Below are positions 49,370 to 57,892 of a stretch of 64,000 nt of DNA, one piece after another. Numbering within the stretch: position 1 is the first letter of the stretch; each line of letters starts with the position of its first letter. The stretch spans positions 930,001 through 994,000 of the forward strand of contig NZ_CP097160.1 of the NCBI RefSeq assembly GCF_023370115.1, read 5' to 3'. A program made the position numbers and the translations under genes. Below the pieces are notes generated by a model that saw only the letters and a program-made list of their open reading frames with translations, searched no databases and had not been told where the DNA came from. The stretch is from Gulosibacter sediminis (GTDB lineage Bacteria; Actinomycetota; Actinomycetes; Actinomycetales; Microbacteriaceae).

Positions 49370-50731
49370 TTAGCTGGGCTGGCGCTCCAGGGTGCGGCCC
49401 TCGGCCTCGGCGTGAAGCTCCTTCTCGTGGTCGAGCCAGGTGCGGCCGTGGTTCTTGAGGAAGAAGACGTAGACGACGAGCGATGCGGCGATGACGGCGG
49501 TCACGTAGACGATGAACATCGGCACCTGCTCGGCCGCGCCGGCGGCCTGGTAGAGCACGGGTGCCGTGCCGCCGAAGATCGAGTTCGCCATGGCGTAGCC
49601 GAAGCCGACGCCGAGCGCGCGAATGTGCGACGGGAACAGCTCGGCCTTCACGACCGCGTTAATCGACGTGTAGCCGGTGAGGATGATGAAGCCGCCGACC
49701 AGGATCGCGAACGAGGTGAGTGCGCTCGTCTGCTGCGGCAGCAGGGTGAGCAGCACCCAGGTGTAGAGCACGCCGCCGATGCCGAAGAACACGAGCAGCG
49801 TCTTGCGACCGACGATGTCCGAAATCCAGCCGCCGAGCGGCTGCAGCAGCATGAGGATGGTCAGCGCGATGAGGTTGATGACGGTGCCGGTCACGACGTC
49901 GTCGCCGGCGAAGGCCGACTTCACGATCGCCGGGCCGGTGACCGAGTAGGTGTAGAACGCGACCGTGCCACCCATGGTGACGAGGAAGCAAAGCAGCAGC
50001 GGGCGCCACTGGTTCACGAGCAGCTCGCGCATCGAGCCCGAAGCCTTCGCTCCACCCGCCTTCGTCTCGGCGATGACCTCGGCCGAGAGCGACTCGTCCA
50101 TGGTGCGGCGCAGCCAGAACACGACGAGGGCAGCGACGCCACCGATACCGAACGCGACGCGCCAGCCCCACTCGGAGATCGCCTGGGTGTCGATCGTGAG
50201 CACCATGATGAGCAGCGTCGTCTGCGCGAGCACGTGGCCGCCGACGAGCGTGACGTAGTGGAACGACGAGAGGAAACCACGGCGGCCGGGGATCGCGGCC
50301 TCCGACATGTAGGTCGCGCTCGTGCCGTACTCACCACCGGTGGCGAAGCCCTGCAGCAGGCGGCAGAGGATGAGGATGACGGCGGCACCGGCACCGATCG
50401 TCTCGGCGGTCGGGGTGATCGCCACCGCGAACGAGCAGATCGCCATGATGGTCACCGAGACGGTGAGTGCGAGCTTGCGGCCGTGGCGGTCGGCGAAGCG
50501 GCCGAAGAACCACGAGCCAATCGGACGCATGAGGAAGGTCACCGCGAAGATGGCCCACACGTAGATCGTCGAGTTCTTGTCGTCGGCGTCAAAGAACTGC
50601 GACTCGAAGTAGGTCGCGAATACCGAGTAGACGTAGACGTCGTACCACTCGACAAGATTGCCGGTCGAACCCTTCAGGGTGTTGGAGATAGATCGCCGCA
50701 GCGAGGCTGCGGGCGCGGTTGTCGTCGACAT
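49370..50731 (-). CDS. MHS-family MFS transporter (alpha-ketoglutarate/proline-betaine type)
   Basis: Proton symporter of 453 aa with about twelve helices, of the metabolite:H+ symporter family (KgtP, ProP, CitA). Signatures are GNLVEWYDVYVYSVFATYF in helix 1, RPIGSWFFGRFADRHGRKLA (motif A), LLQGFATGGEYGTSATYMSE and PGRRGFLSSF. The ATG at 50731 is used, since longer frames run into the divergent regulator's promoter. It is divergent from a two-component system with a binding protein, which probably senses its substrate, likely a carboxylate. Confidence 0.9.
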   Translation of the reverse strand: MSTTTAPAASLRRSISNTLKGSTGNLVEWYDVYVYSVFATYFESQFFDADDKNSTIYVWAIFAVTFLMRPIGSWFFGRFADRHGRKLALTVSVTIMAICSFAVAITPTAETIGAGAAVILILCRLLQGFATGGEYGTSATYMSEAAIPGRRGFLSSFHYVTLVGGHVLAQTTLLIMVLTIDTQAISEWGWRVAFGIGGVAALVVFWLRRTMDESLSAEVIAETKAGGAKASGSMRELLVNQWRPLLLCFLVTMGGTVAFYTYSVTGPAIVKSAFAGDDVVTGTVINLIALTILMLLQPLGGWISDIVGRKTLLVFFGIGGVLYTWVLLTLLPQQTSALTSFAILVGGFIILTGYTSINAVVKAELFPSHIRALGVGFGYAMANSIFGGTAPVLYQAAGAAEQVPMFIVYVTAVIAASLVVYVFFLKNHGRTWLDHEKELHAEAEGRTLERQPS

Positions 50732-50841
50732 GCGTGTCCTATCGGATGCGGGGGTTGTGCGGGTCTTGCGCAACCGTCGACATCTGCGTCCACGGTGGCG
50801 CCTGGCTACCGTATCGACGCGCCGAACTGCCCGCCGGGAAT

Positions 50842-50856
50842 CCTTACGGGGCCTTA
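50842..50856 (+). promoter_or_regulatory. Candidate response-regulator direct repeat
   Basis: CCTTA occurs at 50842 and again exactly 10 bases later at 50852, the spacing used by tandem OmpR-type regulator dimers. It lies in the 167-base divergent region between the MHS transporter and the response regulator gene. A second element there, GGTTGTGC (50753-50760) inverted against GCGCAACC (50768-50775), may be another site. Confidence 0.4.
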
Positions 50857-50898
50857 ACAGGCACTCGCCGAGTGTCGGCTGCGCATAGGATGACACCC

Positions 50899-51558
50899 AT
50901 GCGAGTGCTGGTGGTTGAGGATGATGCCTCGGTCGCGGCCGCGCTCACCGCGGTGCTCCAGCGGGCCGAGCATCAGTGCGCGCACGTCACGTCGGGCGCC
51001 GGGCTTTTGCAGGGCTATCAGGGCGCCGATGTCGTGCTGCTCGACCTTGGCCTCGACGACATGGACGGGCTCGAGGCGCTGCGGTTGCTGCGCACGCGCA
51101 GCGAGGTGCCGGTCATCGTCGTCACCGCCCGGGGCGACGAGCGCTCGACCGTGGTCGCGCTGCGTCGCGGGGCCGACGACTATCTCCTCAAGCCAGTGCG
51201 TGTGCACGAGCTGCTCGCGCGCATCGAAGCGGTGCGCCGCCGGTACGTGCAGCGGCAGCCGGAGGTGCAGGAAATTCGCGCGGGCTCGGTCGTGGTCGAT
51301 CTCGGCGCGCGCAGCGCCACGGTCGACGGCACGGAGATTTCGCTGACGCCGACGGAGTTCTCGTTGCTCGCCGAACTCGCGGGCAACGTCGGCGCCGCGG
51401 TGAGCCGGCCAGAGCTTGTGCGTGCCGTGTGGGGCCCCGAGTATCCGACGAGCTCCCGCGCGGTCGACGTGCACCTCGCGCAGCTGCGGCAGAAGCTGCC
51501 GCCCGGCACCATCACGACCCTGCGCGGCTTCGGCTATCGCTTTGAGGCGGCGCCGTGA
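50899..51558 (+). CDS. OmpR-family response regulator
   Basis: A 219-aa regulator with an N-terminal receiver domain (acidic pocket EDD at 7-9, phosphoacceptor Asp49 in VVLLDLGLDD, Thr in VIVVTARG, Lys in YLLKPVR). The C-terminal winged helix includes SLTPTEFSLLAELAG and TLRGFGYRFE. The ATG at 50899 has AGGA eight bases upstream; an in-frame ATG at 50890 overlaps that site. Its stop overlaps the kinase start (GTGA). The layout resembles TctD-type systems for carboxylate uptake. Confidence 0.92.
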   Translation: MRVLVVEDDASVAAALTAVLQRAEHQCAHVTSGAGLLQGYQGADVVLLDLGLDDMDGLEALRLLRTRSEVPVIVVTARGDERSTVVALRRGADDYLLKPVRVHELLARIEAVRRRYVQRQPEVQEIRAGSVVVDLGARSATVDGTEISLTPTEFSLLAELAGNVGAAVSRPELVRAVWGPEYPTSSRAVDVHLAQLRQKLPPGTITTLRGFGYRFEAAP

Positions 51559-52928
51559 GGCGTCGGGTGCTCATCCCCTCGGTGCTCCTCGGCCTGATCA
51601 CGGTCATCGTGATTCTCGTGACGGCCGGCCATGGGATCGCCGTGACCCGAACCCACGAGGCGACGCTGCAGCGCATGGCGGCGATGAACGAGATCGTGAG
51701 TCGCGCCGAGGTCGCGGTGACCTCGGGCGAGACCGGGCAGCTTCAGGGGTACCTCGACCGCTTTGCCGAGACCTACGGTGATGCGGTCGCCGTCATCGAC
51801 GGCCGGGGCGCCGTGCTCGCCGACTCGGGCGGCCTCGACACGCACCGCGGCGACGTCACGGCGCTCGCGCTGTCGGCCGGCCGCTCCGTTCCCCGGCTGA
51901 CGATTCCGACCATCCGCCCCTGGAGCGACGCGACCGCGCTGCTTGCAGCTCCGTTCGAGGGGCTGCCGGGCGTGACCGCCGGTGCGGTCGTGGTCGAGAC
52001 GAATCTCGTCGAGGCGCGCACCGACGTCACGACCTCGTGGGCGCTCATCACCCTCATCGGCTTCGTGCTGCTCGGGGTGCTGTTGCTTGCGCTGTATCGC
52101 TGGACGAACTGGATCCTGCGCCCCGTGCACGCGCTCGACCGGGCGACGCACGCGATCGAGGAGCACCGCGCCGTGACGCTGCCCGAGCGGTCGGGCCCGC
52201 CCGAGCTGCGTCGGCTCGCGCGGTCGTTTGCGCGCATGGCCGGCAGTGTCGAGGATGCGCTCGAGCAGCAGCGCGGCTTCGTCGCCGAGGCCTCGCACCA
52301 GCTCCGCAACCCGCTCGCGGCCATCCGCCTTCGCATCGATGGCCTGCCGCCGAGCGAAGAGACGCGCGCGGTCGATGGCGATCTCGACCGCCTCGAGCAC
52401 ATTGTCGACCGGATGCTCGTGCTCGCGAACGCTGAGCACCGCGCGACCGCGGCGGCGAGCGGCGGGGCGCCGACGAGCATGACACAGCAGCTCGACCTCA
52501 CCGACCGGGCGAACGCGGCCGAGGTGGTCGCGGCCGCGCACGCGCCGGACGGGTTGCGCATCCGGGCCATCGCGGGGGAGCGCGTGCCCGTGCTCGGCGC
52601 CTTCGGCGATCTCGTCGAGATTACCGAGATTCTGCTCGAGAACGCGGCGAAGTACGCGGGCGAGGCGGCGACGGTGACCGTGTCACTTCGCGACGAAGCG
52701 GGCAGCACCGTGCTCGAGGTGGGCGACGATGGCCCCGGCCTCGACGCCGATGACCTCGCCCAGGTCGGCAATCGGTTCTGGCGCTCCGACCGGCACCGCG
52801 GCCTGCCCGGCACCGGCCTCGGGCTCACGATCGTGCGGCAGCTCGCGCTCGCGCACGACGGCGACATGCGAGTGAGCCGCTCGGTCGCCGGGGGACTGCT
52901 CGTGCGCGTCGAGGTGGTGCCGCAGTGA
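51555..52928 (+). CDS. Membrane sensor histidine kinase
   Basis: A 457-aa kinase. Two membrane helices (about 5-25 and 160-180) border an extracytoplasmic sensor domain of roughly 135 residues. HAMP-like sequence leads to the dimerisation helix with phospho-accepting His248 in ASHQLRNPLAAIR. The ATPase domain shows the N box LLENAAKYAG, the G1 box VGDDGPGLDADD and the G2 region GTGLGLTIV. It overlaps the regulator before it and the binding lipoprotein after it by 4 bases each, so the three are translated as a unit. Confidence 0.92.
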   Translation: MRRRVLIPSVLLGLITVIVILVTAGHGIAVTRTHEATLQRMAAMNEIVSRAEVAVTSGETGQLQGYLDRFAETYGDAVAVIDGRGAVLADSGGLDTHRGDVTALALSAGRSVPRLTIPTIRPWSDATALLAAPFEGLPGVTAGAVVVETNLVEARTDVTTSWALITLIGFVLLGVLLLALYRWTNWILRPVHALDRATHAIEEHRAVTLPERSGPPELRRLARSFARMAGSVEDALEQQRGFVAEASHQLRNPLAAIRLRIDGLPPSEETRAVDGDLDRLEHIVDRMLVLANAEHRATAAASGGAPTSMTQQLDLTDRANAAEVVAAAHAPDGLRIRAIAGERVPVLGAFGDLVEITEILLENAAKYAGEAATVTVSLRDEAGSTVLEVGDDGPGLDADDLAQVGNRFWRSDRHRGLPGTGLGLTIVRQLALAHDGDMRVSRSVAGGLLVRVEVVPQ

Positions 52929-53857
52929 GCGGGTTGACGAGGCGTGGATTTCTCGGGGCGCTCGGCACCGTCGCGCTGCTCGGTGTGAGCGGCTGCGGGT
53001 TGCGGCGCGAGGCGACGCCGCTCGCTATGGCGAGCGGCGAGGCGGGTGGCACCTACCTGCAGTTCGGCGCGCTGCTGCGCGACGCCGCCTCGCGGGCCGG
53101 GGTGGCGGAGCTCGAGGTGCGCGCGACAAAGGGCAGCTTCGACAACCTTGACCAGCTCGTGTCGGGCCAGGCCGATCTCGGCATCGCGCTCGCCGACTCG
53201 GTCGCGTCGCGCGACGACGATCTCGTCGCGATCGGCCGCGTTTATCAGAACTACCTGCAGTGTGTCGTGCGCGACGACAGCGACATCGTGGCGCTCACCG
53301 ACCTGCACGGCCACCGCGTGGGCATCGGTGCCCACGGCTCGGGTGCGGCCTATACGGCGGGGCTGATACTCGAGGTGACGGGCCTGCGCGAGGGCGACGA
53401 TCCGGTCGACGAGGTTGAACTCGGCATTCAGACGGCGAGCGACGCGCTCGTCGCGGGCGAGATCGATGCGTTGTTCTGGTCGAGCGGCATTCCCGCGCCC
53501 ATCATTGCCGAGCTTACGGCGTCGCCCGGCGTGCGCTTCGTCGACCTGACGGATGCGCTGCCCGGGCTCGAGGAACAGCATCCGGGCAGCTATTTGGCGA
53601 CCGCGCTGCCGTCGGGCGCGTACGGGGGCTCGGCCGAGACCCCGACCGTCGGCACACCGAACTACCTGCTCGCGCGACCCGACCTCGCGGACGAGATCGC
53701 GGCCGGCCTCGTCGACGTGCTCATCTCCGACGCGGAACGTCTCGTGCCCGAGGGCTCGGTGGGTGTGCAGTATCTCACCTCGGCCAACCTCATCGACACG
53801 GCCCCCGTGCCGCTCCACCCGGCCGCCGCATCCCGCTACCGCCACCACTACGGCTGA
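52925..53857 (+). CDS. TAXI-family solute-binding lipoprotein tied to the two-component system
   Basis: A 310-aa TRAP-associated extracytoplasmic immunogenic (TAXI) type binding protein. The leader combines a twin-arginine motif (TRRGFLGA) with a lipobox (LGVSGC, Cys24), so it may be a Tat-exported lipoprotein. The mature part starts LAMASGEAGGTYLQFG, the usual TAXI pattern, followed by SGQADLGIALADSVA and GAHGSGAAYTA. No TRAP membrane subunits are nearby. Its coupling to the kinase suggests it presents ligand to the sensor domain, or serves as an accessory receptor. Confidence 0.87.
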   Translation: MSGLTRRGFLGALGTVALLGVSGCGLRREATPLAMASGEAGGTYLQFGALLRDAASRAGVAELEVRATKGSFDNLDQLVSGQADLGIALADSVASRDDDLVAIGRVYQNYLQCVVRDDSDIVALTDLHGHRVGIGAHGSGAAYTAGLILEVTGLREGDDPVDEVELGIQTASDALVAGEIDALFWSSGIPAPIIAELTASPGVRFVDLTDALPGLEEQHPGSYLATALPSGAYGGSAETPTVGTPNYLLARPDLADEIAAGLVDVLISDAERLVPEGSVGVQYLTSANLIDTAPVPLHPAAASRYRHHYG

Positions 53858-53859
53858 AA

Positions 53860-53887
53860 GGGGGTTGAGTGGTCAGTTTTTTGGCGC
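53860..53887. repeat. Solo IS30-type terminal repeat
   Basis: GGGGGTTGAGTGGTCAGTTT plus TTTGGCGC begins 3 bases after the stop of the TAXI lipoprotein gene. Its first 16 bases are identical to the end of IS30 copy 1. No second end or transposase lies nearby, so it is an isolated end or remnant. Confidence 0.75.
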
Positions 53888-53895
53888 GGTGTGGA

Positions 53896-53947
53896 ATACC
53901 CACTGGGGGTATAGCGTTGAAGTTGACCAGGTACCCACTGGGGGTAT
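53896..53947 (+). promoter_or_regulatory. Tandem CsoR-type copper operators
   Basis: Two identical palindromes TACCCACTGGGGGTA (53897-53911 and 53932-53946) lie 35 bases apart, upstream of the copper chaperone gene. The pattern TACCC-N-GGGTA with a G/C-rich centre is the known recognition sequence of CsoR-type copper repressors. A csoR gene ends this same cluster, so negative autoregulation relieved by Cu(I) is expected. Confidence 0.85.
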
Positions 53948-53969
53948 CGAAACGCGAGGAGGAACTCCA

Positions 53970-54179
53970 ATGGCTTCGAACGACTACCAGGTAACCGGCA
54001 TGACCTGCGGCCACTGCGAACTGTCGGTCCGCGAAGAGGTCGGCGAGATTCCCGGCATCACGGACATCCAGGTCAGCGTCCAGACCGGCAAGCTCAGCGT
54101 GACCGCCGATGGCGACATCGACGACGCCAAGGTGCTCGCTGCGGTCGAGGAGGCCGGCTACTCGGCGGTGCGCGTCTAA
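53970..54179 (+). CDS. copZ: Copper chaperone CopZ (heavy-metal-associated domain)
   Basis: A 69-aa cytoplasmic HMA protein that carries Cu(I) to the copper ATPase. The metal site is GMTCGHC (Cys13, Cys16). A GAGGAGG site precedes the ATG at 53970; a longer frame upstream would run through both copper operators. Its stop overlaps the next start (TAATG). It is first in the copZ, secreted protein, copA and csoR cluster. Confidence 0.93.
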   Translation: MASNDYQVTGMTCGHCELSVREEVGEIPGITDIQVSVQTGKLSVTADGDIDDAKVLAAVEEAGYSAVRV

Positions 54180-55114
54180 TGAACGCCGCAGGGCGACTCG
54201 CGCTCTACGGCGCGGGGCTCGTGGTGGCGTTCGGTGCGGCCTTCGCCGTCGCCGGCGCCGTCATTCCGGACGACGCTGCGGCGTCATGGGCGCAAGACAG
54301 CAACATGAACTCGCACGGCACGAGTCACAGCGGCCATGAGCAGGCGACCGAGACCATCCTGAACGGCGTCTCGGTGAGCCAGAACGGCTACGAGCTTTCG
54401 CCAGTGCAAGCGCCCGCCACGGTCGGCGAAGCCGGCGAGCTGAGCTTCCAGATCCTCGACGCTGCCGGCGACCCGGTCACCGAGTACGCGACGGCGCATG
54501 ACAAAGATCTCCACCTCATCGTCGTTCGCACCGACGGCGTCGAGTTCCGGCACGTGCATCCCGAACTCGACACGAGCACGGGCACCTGGTCGACGCCCTG
54601 GAGCTGGGATGCCGCGGGAACCTACCGCGTCTACGCCGACTTCACACCCGCCGCTGACGGTGCCGAGGGACTGACGTTGACACGCGGGGTCGAGGTCGCG
54701 GGCGACTTTGCCCCGGTCGAGGCCGAGGTGCAGACGGTCGACGAGGTCGACGGCTTCACCGTGAGCATCACGGGCGACCTCGCCGCCGGTACGCAGAGCG
54801 ACCTCACTGTCACGGTTGAGCGCGACGGCGAACCGGTCACGACCCTCGAGCCCTACCTGGCCGCCTACGGCCACCTCGTGGCACTCCGCGAGGGCGACCT
54901 CGCCTACCTGCATGTGCACGCCGAGGGCGATGCGCCCGAAGATGGTGTGACCGCAGGCCCCGAGATCGAGTTCGCGGCGCACGCGCCCACCGCCGATCGC
55001 TACCTGCTCTACTTCGACTTCCAGGTCGGCGGGCAGGTGCACACGGCCGAGTTCGTGCTGGATACGGTGCCGAGCGACGGCGCGCAGACCGACGATTCGC
55101 ACTCCGGCCACTGA
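54179..55114 (+). CDS. Exported His/Met-rich protein of the copper operon
   Basis: A 311-aa protein with an N-terminal signal or anchor helix (YGAGLVVAFGAAFAVAGAVI). Just after it comes a His/Met/Ser segment (NMNSHGTSHSGHEQ), and the C-terminus ends DDSHSGH. Both look able to bind copper. The centre has two Ig-like beta-sandwich parts (for example YELSPVQAPATVGEAGEL, and DLHLIVVRTDGVEFRHVHPE with further HXH motifs at YLHVHAEGD). It is coupled to copZ and precedes copA by 45 bases. I infer an extracytoplasmic copper-binding role; relatives are annotated only as heavy-metal-domain proteins. Confidence 0.8.
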   Translation: MNAAGRLALYGAGLVVAFGAAFAVAGAVIPDDAAASWAQDSNMNSHGTSHSGHEQATETILNGVSVSQNGYELSPVQAPATVGEAGELSFQILDAAGDPVTEYATAHDKDLHLIVVRTDGVEFRHVHPELDTSTGTWSTPWSWDAAGTYRVYADFTPAADGAEGLTLTRGVEVAGDFAPVEAEVQTVDEVDGFTVSITGDLAAGTQSDLTVTVERDGEPVTTLEPYLAAYGHLVALREGDLAYLHVHAEGDAPEDGVTAGPEIEFAAHAPTADRYLLYFDFQVGGQVHTAEFVLDTVPSDGAQTDDSHSGH

Positions 55115-55159
55115 CGCTCGCGTCAGTCGCCGCAGACAAGCTGAGAAAGAAGGAAGAGG

Positions 55160-57430
55160 ATGAGTGCATCAGCTCCCATCACGGGCGGGTCGGCGATTGA
55201 GCTCGAAATCGGCGGGATGACCTGCGCTTCCTGCGCGAACCGGATCGAACGGAAGCTGAACAAGCTCGACGGCGTTGAGGCCACGGTCAACTACGCCACT
55301 GAGAAAGCCAAGGTTACGGTGCCCGCTGGCTACGACCCGGCACTGCTCGTCGCCGAGGTTGAGAAGACCGGCTACACGGCAGCCCTGCCGAAGCCGAAGG
55401 CGCCCAGGGGTTCCTCGGAAGACGTCGACGGCGAGCCCGAGGAAGACCGCGAGCTCACCTCACTTCGGCAGCGCCTGATCGGTTCGGTCGTGCTGACGGT
55501 GCCCGTCATCGCGATGTCGATGATCCCCGCGCTGCAGTTCACCTACTGGCAGTGGCTCTCGCTCGCGCTCGCGGCACCGGTGATCATCTGGGCAGCCTGG
55601 CCATTCCACAAGGCGGCGTGGACGAACCTCAAGCACGGCGCCGCGACGATGGACACGCTCATTTCGATGGGCACCTCTGTCGCGCTGCTCTGGTCGGTCT
55701 ACGCGCTCTTCTTCGGCACCGCCGGTACGCCCGGCATGACGCACGCGTTCGAGTTCACGATCGCCCCGTCCGATGGCGCAGCGAACATCTACCTTGAGGT
55801 CGGCGCGGGTGTGACCATGTTCATCCTTGCCGGCCGTTACTTCGAGAAGCGCTCGAAGCGCCAGGCCGGGGCCGCGCTGCGCGCGCTGCTTGAACTCGGG
55901 GCGAAGGAAGTCGCGGTCCTCCGCGACGGCGTCGAGGTGAAGATTCCGACGAGCGAGCTCGCGGTTGGCGACGAGTTCGTCGTTCGACCGGGCGAGAAGA
56001 TCGCGACCGACGGCGTCGTGGCCTCGGGCGCATCCGCGGTGGATGCCTCGATGCTCACGGGCGAGTCGGTGCCGGTCGAGGTGCGCCCCGGCGACCCGGT
56101 GGCCGGCGCGACCGTCAACTCCGGCGGCCGCCTCGTGGTGCGTGCCACGCGCGTCGGCTCCGACACGCAACTCGCCCAGATGGCGAAGCTCGTCGAGGAT
56201 GCGCAGACGGGCAAGGCCGAGGTGCAGCGGCTCGCCGACAGGATCTCGGGCGTCTTCGTGCCGATCGTCATCGTCATTGCCGTCGCCACGCTCGGCGCCT
56301 GGCTTGGCGGCGGATTCCCCGTCGCCGCGGCCTTCACCGCGGCGGTCGCCGTGCTCGTCATCGCCTGCCCCTGCGCGCTCGGGCTCGCGACCCCAACCGC
56401 GCTGCTCGTCGGCACGGGCCGGGGCGCCCAGCTGGGCATTCTCATCAAGGGCCCCGAGGTGCTCGAATCGACCCGCAAGGTCGACACGGTCGTGCTCGAC
56501 AAGACCGGCACCGTCACGAGCGGCAAGATGACGCTCACCGACGTGGTCACCGAAGCGGGCGTCGACCGGGCCGAACTGCTGCGGTTCGCCGGCGCGCTCG
56601 AGGACTCATCCGAGCACCCGATCGCCCAGGCGATCGCCAAGGGCGCGACGCAGGAGGTCGGCCAGCTCCCGACTCCCGACGACTTCGCGAACGTCGAAGG
56701 CAAGGGTGTGCAAGGCGTCGTCGACGGCACGGCCGTCGTGGTCGGCCGTGAGTCGTTGCTCGCCGATTGGGCGCAGCCACTCTCGCCGCAGCTCGCGCAA
56801 GCGAAGGCGCACGCCGAGCAGGAAGGCAAGACCGTCGTCGCCATCGGCTGGGATGGGCAGGCACGCGGCATTCTCGTCGTCGCCGACACCGTGAAGCCGA
56901 CGAGCGCCGAGGCGATCCGCGGGCTCAAGGAACTTGGGCTGATCCCAGTGCTGCTCACCGGTGACAACGAGGCGGTCGCCCGCCAGATTGCCGCCGAGGT
57001 CGGCATCGCCGAGGTCATCGCCGAGGTGCTGCCGAAGGACAAGGTCGACGTCGTCACCAGACTTCAGGGTGAGGGCAGGGTCGTCGCGATGGTGGGGGAT
57101 GGGGTAAACGACGCTCCGGCGCTCGCGCATGCCGACCTCGGCCTCGCGATGGGCACCGGCACCGACGTCGCGATCGAGGCCTCCGACATCACGCTCGTGC
57201 GCGGTGATCTCCGGGCCGCGGTCGACGCTATCCGCCTTTCGCGCAAGACGCTCGGGACGATCAAGACGAACCTGTTCTGGGCCTTCGCCTACAACGTCGC
57301 CGCGATTCCGGTGGCCGCCCTCGGCATGCTTAACCCCATGCTCGCGGGTGCGGCCATGGCGTTCTCGAGCGTCTTCGTCGTCGGCAACAGCCTCCGCCTG
57401 CGGGCCTTCAAGAGCGTCACCTCGAAGTAA
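55160..57430 (+). CDS. copA: Copper-exporting P1B-type ATPase CopA
   Basis: Cu(I) efflux pump of 756 aa. One N-terminal HMA domain carries GMTCASC (Cys22, Cys25), probably loaded by CopZ. The membrane ion site is CPC (Cys403-Pro404-Cys405) in [14 protein letters not shown]. The phosphorylated Asp447 is in DKTGTVTSG, the nucleotide-binding SEHP motif follows, and the hinge is [12 protein letters not shown]. The last helices contain [16 protein letters not shown] and [16 protein letters not shown], the Cu(I)-type MXXSS signature. Confidence 0.95.
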   Translation: MSASAPITGGSAIELEIGGMTCASCANRIERKLNKLDGVEATVNYATEKAKVTVPAGYDPALLVAEVEKTGYTAALPKPKAPRGSSEDVDGEPEEDRELTSLRQRLIGSVVLTVPVIAMSMIPALQFTYWQWLSLALAAPVIIWAAWPFHKAAWTNLKHGAATMDTLISMGTSVALLWSVYALFFGTAGTPGMTHAFEFTIAPSDGAANIYLEVGAGVTMFILAGRYFEKRSKRQAGAALRALLELGAKEVAVLRDGVEVKIPTSELAVGDEFVVRPGEKIATDGVVASGASAVDASMLTGESVPVEVRPGDPVAGATVNSGGRLVVRATRVGSDTQLAQMAKLVEDAQTGKAEVQRLADRISGVFVPIVIVIAVATLGAWLGGGFPVAAAFTAAVAVLVIACPCALGLATPTALLVGTGRGAQLGILIKGPEVLESTRKVDTVVLDKTGTVTSGKMTLTDVVTEAGVDRAELLRFAGALEDSSEHPIAQAIAKGATQEVGQLPTPDDFANVEGKGVQGVVDGTAVVVGRESLLADWAQPLSPQLAQAKAHAEQEGKTVVAIGWDGQARGILVVADTVKPTSAEAIRGLKELGLIPVLLTGDNEAVARQIAAEVGIAEVIAEVLPKDKVDVVTRLQGEGRVVAMVGDGVNDAPALAHADLGLAMGTGTDVAIEASDITLVRGDLRAAVDAIRLSRKTLGTIKTNLFWAFAYNVAAIPVAALGMLNPMLAGAAMAFSSVFVVGNSLRLRAFKSVTSK

Positions 57431-57490
57431 CCCGTACTCTCAACAACCAACAATCGTTCCCGCACGGAGCGACAGAGTGAAGGACCAGCC

Positions 57491-57802
57491 ATGTCAGTCG
57501 AAATCGACTCCCACGAGCACCACCACGGCTACATCAGCGACAAGGACCGCTACCTCGGCCGCATGAAGCGCATCGAGGGGCAGGCCCGCGGCATCGCGAA
57601 GATGATCGACGAGGAGCAGTACTGCATCGACATCCTGACGCAGGTCTCCGCGCTGACGCGCGCGCTCCAGGGGGTCGCCACCGGTCTGCTCGACGACCAC
57701 CTCAAACACTGCGTGCTCGACGCTGCGAAGCTCAGCGACGAGGCGGCCACCGAAAAGATCGAGGAAGCTACCGAAGCGATCCGTCGCCTAGTCCGCTCCT
57801 AA
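57491..57802 (+). CDS. csoR: CsoR-family copper-sensing repressor
   Basis: A 103-aa all-helical repressor. The copper ligands of the family are present: Cys45 (EEQYCIDIL), and His70 and Cys74 (DDHLKHC). The DNA-contact region contains RMKRIEGQARGIAKMI. A His-rich start (DSHEHHHG) could add metal binding. It follows copA by 60 bases with no copper box in between, so it is likely expressed from the operon promoter with the tandem CsoR sites at 53897 and 53932. Confidence 0.93.
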   Translation: MSVEIDSHEHHHGYISDKDRYLGRMKRIEGQARGIAKMIDEEQYCIDILTQVSALTRALQGVATGLLDDHLKHCVLDAAKLSDEAATEKIEEATEAIRRLVRS

Positions 57803-57815
57803 CGCCCACCGAGAA

Positions 57816-57884
57816 GGGGGTTGAGTGGTCACGTTTTGGAGTTCTGGCACCGCCAGCACTCCAAAACGTGACCACTCAAGCCCC
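57816..57884. repeat. 69-bp palindrome made of two IS30-type ends
   Basis: Two 33-base arms (57816-57848 and 57852-57884), matching at 31 positions, flank a 3-base loop ACC. The left arm begins GGGGGTTGAGTGGTCACGTT and ends GTTCTGGC. Arm length equals the 33-bp ends of both IS30 copies, and the arm combines features of each. It lies 13 bases after the csoR stop and 8 bases before the ABC-F stop, so as RNA it would form a very stable hairpin between convergent genes. Confidence 0.85.
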
Positions 57885-57892
57885 GCAACGGG

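Noticed and set aside
49355-50857. 500-codon plus-strand open frame
   Set aside because: Arg/Asp/Glu-rich composition typical of antisense GC-rich sequence; the opposite strand encodes a clear MHS transporter.
51773-53848. 691-codon minus-strand open frame
   Set aside because: Antisense across the kinase and binding-protein genes, which have clear motifs on the plus strand.
53896-53947. MerR-type mercury or copper promoter
   Set aside because: No -35/-10 pair with a long spacer surrounds the palindromes, and the cluster carries csoR rather than a merR-type gene.
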